Part shown: piece by piece, positions 25,328-35,379 of the stretch
How positions within the stretch are numbered: position 1 is the stretch's first letter
Layout of the letters: each line of letters opens with the position of its first letter
From: Candidatus Poribacteria bacterium
GTDB lineage: Bacteria > Poribacteria > WGA-4E > UBA9662
Assembly (NCBI GenBank): GCA_030748495.1
Contig: JASMLX010000052.1
Coordinates: 1 to 41,803 of the forward strand
Direction of reading: 5' to 3'
Length of the DNA stretch: 41,803 bases
Notes under the pieces: generated by a model
What the model was told of the DNA's origin: nothing
What the model saw: the letters and a program-made list of their open reading frames with translations, nothing else
The model's database searches: none
Program-made: the position numbers and the translations under genes

Positions 25328-27184
25328 TCACGTCAATTCGTGATTGATTTTTTCTAGAATTTGCCGTGCCTCAAGCTGGATTTTCCGTCGCGCTATCTGG
25401 TTAGAGGTTGGTGCAAACTGCTCTTGGTCACAAAGTCGTAAAATCTCAACTAACCGATCAACCAACGAAGGTAAAATTGAGATTTTAGTTAAATGTTTCT
25501 GAACAGCCTCCGGGTTTAAACCTAACGCTGGTTTAGCATAGATCTCGCCAACATATTCGTAAATCCCCATGGCTAGATCACCAAAGGATTTAGCACCTTC
25601 AATCGCCCGGACTGCGTTTTGAAAAGGTTCAACTATTCTTTGTTTCTGCCTTTGAACGACTCGCCACTGTCGAATTTTTCTTATTCCTACATATCCACCT
25701 CCTCCGACAGTCAATAAGACAAAGACCCAGATTAGAACTCTGTAGGATAAATACTTACCACCGCTTGAATTAGAGTCCTGACGGTTAGGGATTTGACTTG
25801 GTGTGCTCCCATCCGTCGCTGAAGAGACATCAACTGAAGAATTGACTTTGGGGTGAACAGTTAGGGCGGTTACCCGAGTACTGGCAACCCGATACAGGGC
25901 AGTCTCTGGGTCAAAATATGGATATGATATCGATGGGATTTTTACGGTTCCCGGCTTGGTTGGAATCACAACATACTCGTATGTTCGCTGTCCATAGATC
26001 TTCCCTTGACGGGCTTCAACTGTATCTTGAATCTTGGGATTGTATAAAGTTAGAACTTCTGTGACTGGTAATTGCAGATCCGGCAAGGTTTCGATATTCC
26101 CAAAGCCTGAAATTATTACTGTCAGTGCCACTGCATCGTCAACTGTTACCTCGTTTTTGTCGATAATAGCCGAAATTTGGTACTGGCCAACGACGCCGGT
26201 AAAGTTTAGTGGTTGGTCCGTTTCTGGTAAAGGTCGTATCTCCAGTGAGATAGAATCGGTGATCAAAGTTTGAGAAGATTGCTGGCCGGTTAGATCGAAA
26301 GAGGCTGGAAATCTAAATTTGGCTGGCTCAATGGTTAAATGTCCGGTAGCCATCGGAAACAGTGCAACTTTGATTTCTTCAACCCGAAAGCGTTTCCCAT
26401 CGATAGTTTCGATTTGACTCGGCCCCGGTTTTAGCTGCTTCTTCCAAAAACGAGGAAGTGGTGGCGGGATGTACTTGGGAGAATCAGAATTGGGTAATCT
26501 CGCCGTATAAAGGTAGCGAAAGGTATAAGTAATTTGCTGATTAACAAAGGGTGATAGATTATCGATTGTTGCTTCGACTTTTTGCGTTCCTCCATAAAAA
26601 GGATTTTCGTAAGTGTCCGGTTTGATTTGGGCTGACGATCCAGAGACAACTTTGAGTAACCATTTCTCAGTCTTCAGCATTTGCCCGTCATAGTTAATAG
26701 AGATTGGCGGGATGGTAAAAGTACCGACCTTTTTCGGTTTCAGGGTATAGGACCAGGTCATTGGCACCGAAACCTGGCCGTTTACTAGCCGATATTGATT
26801 GGAAGAACCTAAATAAGAAACCGATAGATCCTTCCAGAGACTTGAGTTCCCCGAACTCAGTTGGGGGGGCTGGATTTTGCCGAGTTGGGTTTCTCCGGAT
26901 AACGTTATTTTTAGCGTCGCCGATTGGTTAAGAGAGATGGTTTGTGGAGAGACAGTTGCTTCCAGTTGAACCGCTTGGGCCCGAACTGGAGGCGACCATA
27001 ATAGAACGAAAAAATTGGTCAGTACGAAGCACAAATAATAAACTATACGAGGATAAAAAGCGGAAATATAATGGCTGAGATAACGCCAACTAACAAGGCA
27101 AAGCAACGATCTACCAGTCTTTATCAGATTTGTACTGATTAGCGAACTTCCGGCGCAAAAACTGTTTTTGAACCACCTGTTCAT
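25328..27184 (-). CDS. BatD-like protein
   Basis: A protein of up to 618 residues with BatD architecture: a signal sequence (LCFVLTNFFVLLWSPPVRAQA), repeated beta-sandwich domains in the exported part (VEATVSPQTISLNQSATLKI; QKVEATIDNLSPFVNQQITY; YQISAIIDKNEVTVDDAVAL), one membrane helix near 475-498 and a cytoplasmic helical tail. BatD belongs to the Bat (aerotolerance) gene set and is thought to act in envelope protein complexes. The first ATG (27184) lies 74 bases inside the TPR gene. A later non-ATG start just after that gene's stop is plausible, so the N-terminus is uncertain. It follows the batC-like gene. Confidence 0.85.
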   Translation of the reverse strand: MNRWFKNSFCAGSSLISTNLIKTGRSLLCLVSWRYLSHYISAFYPRIVYYLCFVLTNFFVLLWSPPVRAQAVQLEATVSPQTISLNQSATLKITLSGETQLGKIQPPQLSSGNSSLWKDLSVSYLGSSNQYRLVNGQVSVPMTWSYTLKPKKVGTFTIPPISINYDGQMLKTEKWLLKVVSGSSAQIKPDTYENPFYGGTQKVEATIDNLSPFVNQQITYTFRYLYTARLPNSDSPKYIPPPLPRFWKKQLKPGPSQIETIDGKRFRVEEIKVALFPMATGHLTIEPAKFRFPASFDLTGQQSSQTLITDSISLEIRPLPETDQPLNFTGVVGQYQISAIIDKNEVTVDDAVALTVIISGFGNIETLPDLQLPVTEVLTLYNPKIQDTVEARQGKIYGQRTYEYVVIPTKPGTVKIPSISYPYFDPETALYRVASTRVTALTVHPKVNSSVDVSSATDGSTPSQIPNRQDSNSSGGKYLSYRVLIWVFVLLTVGGGGYVGIRKIRQWRVVQRQKQRIVEPFQNAVRAIEGAKSFGDLAMGIYEYVGEIYAKPALGLNPEAVQKHLTKISILPSLVDRLVEILRLCDQEQFAPTSNQIARRKIQLEARQILEKINHELT

Positions 27185-27908
27185 CTTTCTGAAGTACTTC
27201 TAGGAGCCGTATGGTCTCCTCTTTTGACATCGATATTTCAGAGTTAACAAGGTCAGATCTTTTTGATAGCCGGGACTGGTCGGCGTCTTGTTGCTGCTGT
27301 GAATAGAATGGATTAGATGGTAAATCTGCTTGTTTAGATCGTTGCTGTTGGACATCCCGATCGTTTTTCTCAGACTGAAAATCATCAGCGTTCTTATTAT
27401 CCTTCAGCCGAGAGTTCTCATCAGACGGAGAATCGTTTGATTGGCTGTGGTCAGCCTCATATTTGCGATTCTGATTTAGAACCACTTCGAGGTTATGCTT
27501 GGCGTCCCGATCATCGGGATCCAATCGCAGGCAAGATTTATAGGACTCAATCGCTTGATCTATCTTCCCAGCTTGAAACTGTACATTGCCTATATTGTAA
27601 TGAACGTCGGATTTAATCAGGTCTGTTCGATCCATCAGTGCCTTTTGAAAATAGGCTTCCGCTAAATCGAATTGGTGTTGTTGATAGTAGGTAGCACCTA
27701 AGTTGAAATTGGAAAGCATAGGTTCCTGATCCCAAGCGGCCTCAAAGTACTGCCTGGCAAGATCATAGTTAGCCGACATATAGTGCTGATGGCCTTGACG
27801 GATCTTGGCTCTGTCTCCACCGGTCCACCCGACCAAGAAAAAAGTGCCGATTGACAGTAGTAGATGTACAGGCGATAAGCGGCACACACCAACTAGAGCT
27901 AGGCGCAT
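27111..27908 (-). CDS. BatC-like TPR protein
   Basis: A 265-residue protein with an N-terminal hydrophobic segment, then three or four tetratricopeptide repeats (about 40-145: YDLARQYFEAAWDQEP, FDLAEAYFQKAL, HYNIGNVQFQAGKIDQAIES). A low-complexity linker rich in D, S, Q and N follows, then a tail TIRLLEVLQKDEQVVQKQFLRRKF. That tail is the pattern seen at the end of BatC proteins. It is presumably anchored and faces the periplasm as a partner of BatD, whose gene overlaps it. batA and batB are not in the window. Confidence 0.82.
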   Translation of the reverse strand: MRLALVGVCRLSPVHLLLSIGTFFLVGWTGGDRAKIRQGHQHYMSANYDLARQYFEAAWDQEPMLSNFNLGATYYQQHQFDLAEAYFQKALMDRTDLIKSDVHYNIGNVQFQAGKIDQAIESYKSCLRLDPDDRDAKHNLEVVLNQNRKYEADHSQSNDSPSDENSRLKDNKNADDFQSEKNDRDVQQQRSKQADLPSNPFYSQQQQDADQSRLSKRSDLVNSEISMSKEETIRLLEVLQKDEQVVQKQFLRRKFANQYKSDKDW

Positions 27909-27989
27909 CCCTTCCTCTTGGTGAAAAAACTAGGAACCGAGAACCTTACCACAGTTAAACCTATCGACCGACTTTTGATCCTGGATCTA

Positions 27990-30900
27990 TTATGGACCAC
28001 TTGTCAGTTTGAGGATCATCTGTGCTAACACAGCTCGATGTGTATAGAGTGGAGTTGGGTCTTTAGTATAGTCAACTAAACTAGTTAAAACGGTATCTGG
28101 AACAGCTAAGTATCCCTCTGCTTCACGGGCAACTGTACTTTCGGGGTTAGCCGCTTTTTCTCGTGAAATAAGATCTCGAAGAGTCCAAAAATACTCGTAA
28201 TCTTCGATTCCTTCCCGCAACATCTCCAGCCGAATTGAGTTGATCGGTCCACTGGTGGATTTTGCCAGTTGGCCAATATCATAAGGAGACAATATTGATT
28301 TGGGTGGGTAGATAAGACGGCCATCACCGTTACCCCAATTAGAAACCGATGTTTCTGTTAGTAGACTACCAGATGGGTAACTAATCGGATCTAGATACGG
28401 ATTTTGTGGCATTTGCCCTGCTTCCTGATCTGGAAACTTGTCTTGACTGGTCCAATAGTTAGTTTGCCATATTCGAATACCATCGACGCCGTAGTACCAG
28501 GTTTGCCATAACCACATACGTAGATCGATAGCGTTATGATCTATGAATAGCCCCACATAGGGGGCTTTTGGGTCGTTACGTATGTGCCACCAAACTTGAT
28601 CTCCATTTTCCTTTCGCTCCTGGGCTTGGCTAGGATTAAAGTTAGGAACAATCGGACACCAGACATCAACACTATCGATTAGCTCAGGTTCGACCTGTTC
28701 TGTTAACAATCGGCTGATTTTGGGAGCAACTTGATGAATTCGATCCATGCCTGCTTTGACAAATTGGTAATCGCTGACAACGGGTTCATCAAACCAATGG
28801 GCATAAGCTTTCTCTAGCCACCCACTGCCTTCCAAATAGTTTTGCAACTGGGTTAGGTAGCCACTGAACAAAATTTCGTACTCGGGCGTTCCCACTTGAT
28901 GTCCCTCAATTTCTCCTACTCGGTGTCCTTGCAAGGTCCGATGTCCCATGCCTTCCAATGGCAGATGAAAGGCATTGAAGTGGAATTGATCCAAATAACG
29001 CTTGGCGATGGGCTCGAAGCGTTGGGTATCCAGTGTGATGTTCCAGTCAGCGATCGAACGTTCAAAATTTGGGTCTGGAATCAGATTTTCACCCGTCGGT
29101 AAAGCACTTAGTAAAGTGGCATCAAACCAAGCCGTGCCGGTCTCAGTTCCAGATTCGGATGCTCTGACAGGAAAGAAGCCTAGACGAATAAACTCGGTTT
29201 CAGTGGGGAAAGCCCCGATTTGAGTCCACTCTTTTTCCCAGGCACCACTACCGACAAAAGGTAGATCTATAATTTGCAAGATATCGCTGTTCTGGTCCAA
29301 ACAGACGATGGAAACCTGATACGGCTGCTGTAGTTTTTCTGTTTGGACATGCCAACTGAGTTCATAAGATTTAGTCGAGTCTATGGGAACCAGGTTTCTA
29401 TTGATTCCAGCCACATCGGCGGATGTATCGTCGTCGACTACTTTGAGGCTGTGCTTCCCCTCGATTTTAACAGTCGGGTCTTGTTCCCCGTCGATCCACC
29501 AGTTTCCTTCGAAGTCAGTAGAAATGGGATTAGTCTGCATAGGGTTCTGGGGAGAGATACGATGGTTAGCAAAGTTTTGATAATACTTTTCCAACACTTC
29601 ATCTAACTCTTGATCATCGGTCAGTAAATGATACTTTCTAACATTTTCTGGATCGAATCCAAAACTGGATCGGACATGCGCTTCGTCAGATAAGGTAAAG
29701 TCCCAGACTTCCAGTTCGACCTCAATTGTCTCTTGCCAGATGCTCCCCTCTTTCAGAATCTCGATGACTTTAGCCTGTTCAGCCATTGATACTGGTAGTA
29801 GGATGTCTTCCACCTCAATCTCGGCACTACGAGATTGAGTGCCAGAGGCATCAACACAGTTTAAGTGATAACCGGTCGAGGCCGCACGTTGCTTGGCAGT
29901 ACTCAATTGCTGACGGATTTCTACAGGTTGGCGAATCTTCTCTTCAGAGAGTACAGCATCTGTCCCTAAGGTGCCACTGATAATAACTGATCCACGATAG
30001 GTGCCTGCCGGTAAATCAGCAGAGGTATAAAAAGTCAACCAGAATGGATAATTTTGTCCGGAATCGAGCTCCAGTGGTGCTGCATGTGGTAGAAGTGGGT
30101 CTGGCCAGTAGCCTCTAGCTCCAACACTATCTGAAGGATGACGTACCAAAACGTAATCGACCATGTTAATCTGGACCCGATTTGCTTCAATCAGGTCGTT
30201 TTGATCCGAAACGAAGTTGCTACAAGCCACCGTTACCTGTGATAAGTGATACTTTGGGCGAATGACCAGTTGGAAGGGCTCATGTTCATTTTTGGCGGTA
30301 CTCAGGCGAATCAGCGATGTTTGATTGGTCGGTGGTATCTGTTGCCGGCTGATCTTTCGAGTGCCATCTGCCCACCAGACCGTTGCCAATGTCGCATCTT
30401 GGGAGACTATTTCTCCATAGTCGGCTTGATATAATATCGGTACGTGGAATAGAATCCGAGCTTGAAAGATCGGTTCTCCGTAAAATCGGTCAGCAACTTC
30501 AATCTGCATCTCATAATTGCCCACTTGTTGGAGTCTATAATCGGTCCAACGAACCTCCCAAGTCTCGGCCACCCCGACAGTGAAGATCCGCCGACCGGGG
30601 GTAATCATCTGGAGTGAGGTGCCTTGATCCGTATCGCTGGAAGCAAAAAGATCAGTAGATGCCAAAGGGGTAATTTTCAGGGTAGCTTCTAATTCTAAGC
30701 TGTAGTTAATCAGGTTAGCAATGTCGATGGCAACCTGGTTATGATCGCCGCTATTCAGATCTCCGAGTGTTTTGAAGGATACGTCAACTGCACCTGTCTC
30801 TGACAGAACCTCGACATAATTGGTGTCACCAATAAATTGAAGCGCATCATCTTCGAGTTGTGCCTGATACCGGTAGTCAATAATTTGGCAATCTCCTGTC

Positions 30901-31799
30901 GATTTCAGCCGAACAAAGATAGAACTGGAGGGCAATAACTGAGTCGGAATTTGAACCTGATATTGTCCGCTTTTGTCAATCTCTTTTGCCGTTATAGCAC
31001 CGGTGCTGAAATTCCCGTCGGCATCGCATTCTACCGAGAGGGTAGTATCGTCGCGTTTCTGAACTTGTAACCTGATAACTCCACTCTGTTGGCTCTGGTC
31101 CAGCAATGTATGAGCATAGACAATTTCGTCTCGAGCTGATAAAATCCAGCGGTCGGTATTGAAACTGGCACTATGTTGGAGTAAGCAACGCGAAATGTTA
31201 CCATCGATCTCAGTAAAGTCAGAGTAGAAAACATACTCTCCATCGTGGATCAACTCGCCTTTGCCTAACTCCAAATTATTACGATGGCGGTGAACAGGGG
31301 TGACCTTAACCAAGGAAATATCATCAAAATAAACCTTGCCATCAAACTGCCATTGACCAAATCTCAGGAAAGCATCGGTAACGTGCTGTGGGGTTGTAAA
31401 AATAAAATCGCGGCTCTGCCAACTAGTATTGGCTTGTAGATCCATCAGATCTAAATTCGCCAGGTGTGACCCTGCAATGGCAGTCCCAACGCCATTGGTT
31501 TGGACTGAAAAGCTTAAACGATATGTTGTATTAGGGGCGAAGGGATTATTTTCAGACTTCCAGTAACTGGAGGTTTGACCTTCTCCAGAAACACTAATAC
31601 TTCGGCCTGTTTTACCATTGAACTCCCATTTGCCTTCTGTCTCGGAAGATAGAACCCACCCTGTGGGAGAATCGCCTTCTTGCCCCTCAAAGCCACCGTT
31701 AGTAATTAATGCCTGTTGATTGGGTGACGATACAGTTTGTGCCAACAGACAGGTTAAAGAGAATAAGACTAGCAAGAGGGATCCGACAATGGTTTTCAA
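27990..31799 (-). CDS. secreted GH123/DUF4091-type hydrolase with carbohydrate-binding modules
   Basis: About 1269 residues, exported by a signal peptide (MKTIVGSLLLVLFSLTCLLAQ). A CBM4/9-like module (about 25-170, ITNGGFEG start) precedes several beta domains. A GH123 N-terminal-like domain comes around 480-620, a second binding module near 775-920 and the catalytic barrel after 930. WFDEP near 1002-1006 gives the adjacent Asp-Glu pair used by GH123 enzymes, and the DUF4091-type ending IRLEMLREGIEDYEYFW is clear. GH123 includes N-acetylgalactosaminidases; the substrate here is inferred only as a glycan. TTG at 31799 is chosen over the TTG at 31808 because AAGGAG touches the latter but is nine bases from the former. 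Confidence 0.85.
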   Translation of the reverse strand: MKTIVGSLLLVLFSLTCLLAQTVSSPNQQALITNGGFEGQEGDSPTGWVLSSETEGKWEFNGKTGRSISVSGEGQTSSYWKSENNPFAPNTTYRLSFSVQTNGVGTAIAGSHLANLDLMDLQANTSWQSRDFIFTTPQHVTDAFLRFGQWQFDGKVYFDDISLVKVTPVHRHRNNLELGKGELIHDGEYVFYSDFTEIDGNISRCLLQHSASFNTDRWILSARDEIVYAHTLLDQSQQSGVIRLQVQKRDDTTLSVECDADGNFSTGAITAKEIDKSGQYQVQIPTQLLPSSSIFVRLKSTGDCQIIDYRYQAQLEDDALQFIGDTNYVEVLSETGAVDVSFKTLGDLNSGDHNQVAIDIANLINYSLELEATLKITPLASTDLFASSDTDQGTSLQMITPGRRIFTVGVAETWEVRWTDYRLQQVGNYEMQIEVADRFYGEPIFQARILFHVPILYQADYGEIVSQDATLATVWWADGTRKISRQQIPPTNQTSLIRLSTAKNEHEPFQLVIRPKYHLSQVTVACSNFVSDQNDLIEANRVQINMVDYVLVRHPSDSVGARGYWPDPLLPHAAPLELDSGQNYPFWLTFYTSADLPAGTYRGSVIISGTLGTDAVLSEEKIRQPVEIRQQLSTAKQRAASTGYHLNCVDASGTQSRSAEIEVEDILLPVSMAEQAKVIEILKEGSIWQETIEVELEVWDFTLSDEAHVRSSFGFDPENVRKYHLLTDDQELDEVLEKYYQNFANHRISPQNPMQTNPISTDFEGNWWIDGEQDPTVKIEGKHSLKVVDDDTSADVAGINRNLVPIDSTKSYELSWHVQTEKLQQPYQVSIVCLDQNSDILQIIDLPFVGSGAWEKEWTQIGAFPTETEFIRLGFFPVRASESGTETGTAWFDATLLSALPTGENLIPDPNFERSIADWNITLDTQRFEPIAKRYLDQFHFNAFHLPLEGMGHRTLQGHRVGEIEGHQVGTPEYEILFSGYLTQLQNYLEGSGWLEKAYAHWFDEPVVSDYQFVKAGMDRIHQVAPKISRLLTEQVEPELIDSVDVWCPIVPNFNPSQAQERKENGDQVWWHIRNDPKAPYVGLFIDHNAIDLRMWLWQTWYYGVDGIRIWQTNYWTSQDKFPDQEAGQMPQNPYLDPISYPSGSLLTETSVSNWGNGDGRLIYPPKSILSPYDIGQLAKSTSGPINSIRLEMLREGIEDYEYFWTLRDLISREKAANPESTVAREAEGYLAVPDTVLTSLVDYTKDPTPLYTHRAVLAQMILKLTSGP

Positions 31800-32010
31800 G
31801 TTTCTCAACTCCTTTTCAGCTTGCCCGGTGAAGCGAAGGCGAGCTCAGCTTTGAGAAAAGGTATCCCTGGACCTTGGTAGCAGAGTACCTTCTCCATCTA
31901 CAGTAATTTTATGATTGAGGTTTCAAGACCTAATTGTGCATCTGTTGGGTTGATTTGTCAATGCAAAACTAGTTTAAATCTGCCTATATTATGGCAGATA
32001 GATCCGCATT

Positions 32011-33924
32011 TCACCAATTTTTGAAGGTATAGGTTCGTTCACCCGCAATCAAACCGACAATTCCCCAACCGCTACCACAGGTAAATTCGCCGAGTACCAT
32101 GCCAAGAAAGAAGGGGAGCAGTCGGCGATAGGTCTTGATACCACCGTGTCGAAGACAAAGCCACTTCAACAGCCAAGCGATGAAGAAAGGAAACCAAAGC
32201 CGTTCAAAATGATAGTAACCGGCTAAGGGATAGCCCAACGGGTGAAGTGCCCACCAAATGAAGCGTAGCCTAAGCATTGTATTGACCAGCACAATGGCCA
32301 AACCCACTCCTGTTGCTAACAGAAACGGAATATCGGTCTCTTGTGGTTTGCTCAACCAACGTTCGATGACTGTATAGCCTGTGACACCTCGCCAGGCCCC
32401 AATGCCCCCCCAATGGTAGCTAAGTTGGAGAAAAACAAAGAAGGTTAAAAAGGCGCTGATGAAGACGGCAAAAATCATTGCTAACCACAGCTTTTGGGTA
32501 TTGATGCCAGACCTTTCTGCCAACTTAAAGTTCTCTAACAAAAAAGGCATGGGGTTGTTACGAATCTCCTTAGTGAAGGTCCAATATGGCGCGGCTGCAG
32601 TTAAGGTGGATCTAGACAGTCGGCGACTGCCCACGACTGCTACAATCAGTTGAAGCGGACCAGAGTAGTGAATGCCTTGCAAGGGAGGGCCAAGTTCGGC
32701 TCGCATACGGGTGAAACCGAAAGCAATTGCCATGTAGACCAGAAAAAAACTGAGACCAAACCCGATCGACATCCCTGCTCGATAGGAAAAAAACACCAAA
32801 AATACGCCACCCGCTAACACACCAAAAATAGCAGTCCGATATCGCATTGGCTCATCTTGGTCGTCATTATTCGATCCTACGGCACTTTGAATCACTTGAG
32901 CAAAAGGTTTCCGGGCTAGCCACAGTGCCACGATTGCAATTCCCAAATAAGCACCTAGAATCTGTTGGTCTGGAAAAGGATAGTTAGGAGTATTAATACC
33001 TATCATTGCCCCAAAGAGATGTTGCGCTTTCCAAACAAGGAACAAAAACCAGCAGGAGAAGAGGAGGTCTAGTGGAATTGGGAACGCTAGTCCAATCACG
33101 TAAGGATTCCACTGAACCGGTACGTTTCCCATTGCATTGAAAGGACGGCTGGTAAAGTGGGTATGCAGATCGTACTTCATCGGTAGACTAGGAAGATGTG
33201 GGAACAGGAAGGCAAAGCCGTTGAGTAAGTCCAAACAACAGGTCAAAGTAAATCCGAGCCAGAGCAATCGATTTCGAAAGAAGCTAACCTGCTTTTGACC
33301 AACAGCCGTCTGTGTCATTTCGAGCGGTAGGTGTACTAAGGGATAGCTGAGTTTTTCTTTTTCGATCCACTGTCGTCGAACGATCACAGTCAGGCATAGC
33401 ATGGTAAAAACAGTAACCGTCAAGAAGAGCGACCACCAAATCATCGGTTCTAGCCAACCAAACAGATGTGTCTTATCCAGAAAGTCAGATTCGCCGTTAA
33501 AGAAGCCGTTCAAGACACCGGGTTCATTGACGCTTAGCCATTCTGGAACATAATTCCAAAATAGGGTGGCCCACTCGTTCTCAGGCGTCGCAAACCAGTG
33601 TGCTACCGCGACAGTACAGAAAATAGTTTGGCTGAAATCGTGTCCACTAACGGTTATCGCCACCGTCAATACGGCATAGATCGTCAATAGTTCAGCCTGA
33701 GTCAAGGCCCGTTGGGGCCACAAACCCCAAAATAGCTCATTCAGTACCACCAAGCAGAGCAGGCAAAAAATAGCACTGAAGAAGATCCCCATCGTGGTGG
33801 GATATTGGGTTCCCCAAACCGTCTCCCACTGTACAACGAGATAGACATTAATCGGGGTAAATGCAATCGCCAGTAGGATAGCACGAAAAGTAACCCCATC
33901 TTTGTATTTCTCTTGCCCCGTCAA
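32011..33924 (-). CDS. DUF6785/DUF6784 family multi-spanning membrane protein
   Basis: A 637-residue polytopic protein with about 12-14 hydrophobic helices, starting with ILLAIAFTPINVYLVVQWE. The C-terminal half carries the DUF6784-type pattern: RMRAELGPPLQGIHYSGP, LENFKLAERSGIN, FIWWALHPLGYPLAG and LLPFFLGMVLGEFTCG. The layout recalls OPT-type oligopeptide transporters, but transport is inference. Start is TTG with GAGG seven bases upstream. It lies 211 bases upstream of the GH123/DUF4091-type gene on the same strand, suggesting glycan-related work. Two decayed relatives are at 1992-2690 and 5758-6166. Confidence 0.88.
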   Translation of the reverse strand: MTGQEKYKDGVTFRAILLAIAFTPINVYLVVQWETVWGTQYPTTMGIFFSAIFCLLCLVVLNELFWGLWPQRALTQAELLTIYAVLTVAITVSGHDFSQTIFCTVAVAHWFATPENEWATLFWNYVPEWLSVNEPGVLNGFFNGESDFLDKTHLFGWLEPMIWWSLFLTVTVFTMLCLTVIVRRQWIEKEKLSYPLVHLPLEMTQTAVGQKQVSFFRNRLLWLGFTLTCCLDLLNGFAFLFPHLPSLPMKYDLHTHFTSRPFNAMGNVPVQWNPYVIGLAFPIPLDLLFSCWFLFLVWKAQHLFGAMIGINTPNYPFPDQQILGAYLGIAIVALWLARKPFAQVIQSAVGSNNDDQDEPMRYRTAIFGVLAGGVFLVFFSYRAGMSIGFGLSFFLVYMAIAFGFTRMRAELGPPLQGIHYSGPLQLIVAVVGSRRLSRSTLTAAAPYWTFTKEIRNNPMPFLLENFKLAERSGINTQKLWLAMIFAVFISAFLTFFVFLQLSYHWGGIGAWRGVTGYTVIERWLSKPQETDIPFLLATGVGLAIVLVNTMLRLRFIWWALHPLGYPLAGYYHFERLWFPFFIAWLLKWLCLRHGGIKTYRRLLPFFLGMVLGEFTCGSGWGIVGLIAGERTYTFKNW

Positions 33925-34209
33925 ATCCTGCCCTCGCTGTATCCGGTGACCAAATAACCAGATAATGAGTATAGTTTAGCAAAGTTGCCAATGGGGTTGC
34001 AACAACCGGCTGGTAAAAGAGGCTTGCTGTAGTTGGCTAACAGGCTGGATCCGCATTCGCTACAACTATTCTCAGTCATTGGCCCGGCTCCCCCATAGTC
34101 TTACTTTCAAAATGATTGGATATTTGGTAAAAATTCACAGGGAAGTAGGTCGAGTTAGAAATGCGTTCCTCCCATCGTATCTATGCAATATCTGGTTTTC
34201 TATTTTGGA
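33925..34209. other. intergenic, nothing recognisable
   Basis: About 285 bases upstream of the DUF6785 gene. No clear promoter box set, gene or repeat could be read with confidence. Confidence 0.4.
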
Positions 34210-34560
34210 ACTTGGCTTAAAACGGCATCAACCAAGACCGGGAAGAATAAAATGCCACGGATACGGCATGTCTCTCTGATCGATAGGATGAACTCCCCCC
34301 AGTGATTACCTCTTTCGCTGACGATTTCTTGGCTGCATTTTTCGCTACAGGACTCTGAACCGCACGGCTCGTTCGGCCCAGTTGTTGGTCGATTCCATCC
34401 CTTCGATCTCTAGAAAGGTTCAGAGGAAATCCCTTTCCCGTAGCCGGCGACGGGCGAATTTACCGGTTTCGCCTTGTCGGTCAGTGGCAGATATCGATTG
34501 ATTATCTCATGGCTGAAGTATTGGCGGTGAGGGGCGAAATTGATTAAGGTTATAGTTAAT
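34210..34560 (-). mobile_element. IS66-family transposase C-terminal remnant
   Basis: The minus strand encodes KFARRRLRERDFL, stop, TFLEIEGMESTNNWAERAV, RFRVL, stop, RKM, then in another frame ILSIRETCRIRGILFFPVLV. In order these match the IS66 TnpC end (FTFLEHPGVEPTNNAAERALRPAVIWRK...RILTVRETCRLQGRNVFDFL). A TGA and a TAG (the latter at the tryptophan of the WRK motif) and one frameshift disable it. The catalytic core upstream is not present. Confidence 0.78.
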
Positions 34561-35379
34561 TTGGCTACTCAGAAGGTACTGACAGTAATACAGCCGAGTA
34601 GGTGTTGCCATCATTTTCTCCTCTCTGCTGGGTATTTCACTCTTTCTTCTCCCCTTTGACTATCTTGTTTGCGTCAATCCTGTTAGCATCTGGGTTATCT
34701 AACCCTGTATCGTCTACAATCCAAACACTGCATTGTGAATCAATATGCAGTTGGGCTTCGCTCCACAACGGAGATGAGGATGGTTGCAGTCTAAGTGGCA
34801 AGCGATTTAATGCATCGTGCGCAAAATCTTTGTTAGTTCTGCCCGGTGTCTTTCCGCTTCCAGGTAACTATAACAACTCTGTTGTGTTGCAACTAAAAAG
34901 TTGACATAGTACTTTTCGTCACATTTTGCTGAATTTATAGTAGAAAGTATGACTGATCTGCCCTTCAACTGCGTAGAGCCTATGAAGTGAAAGATCAATC
35001 CCAAAAAGACTCCAACCACATTGCTTAATAAAAATCACCCAAAGCATAGGCTGTTAGGCTTTTCCTGAAGATTCAGTGACGAAGGACATAAGAACTCCGT
35101 TAACTAACCTCAGTTCGGTCTTTTTTACCTCTCACCAAGCAGTTAGAACACTCTGAGGCATTCTAATGCAAGGTTTCGTCTCCTTCCAAGTGCCAGAAAC
35201 TGAGTTCCGCTATTAAGTTGACCTTAAAATCAACTGGACCCCGCTGTCTGGAGTATTCAATATGGCTAGATGTTTTAAACTGATACCAATTCTGGATCTA
35301 CGTCCGACTAACATTGTAGTAAGATTGGTAAGTCAACACGAGAGGGTTTGACCTGAAAAACGACCTAATCTGATGAGGT
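34561..35379. other. long non-coding-looking stretch between IS remnants
   Basis: About 820 bases without a frame that I can match to a family on either strand. Given the flanking IS66 and IS630-type fossils, it is probably highly decayed mobile or accessory DNA, but that is inference. Confidence 0.4.
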
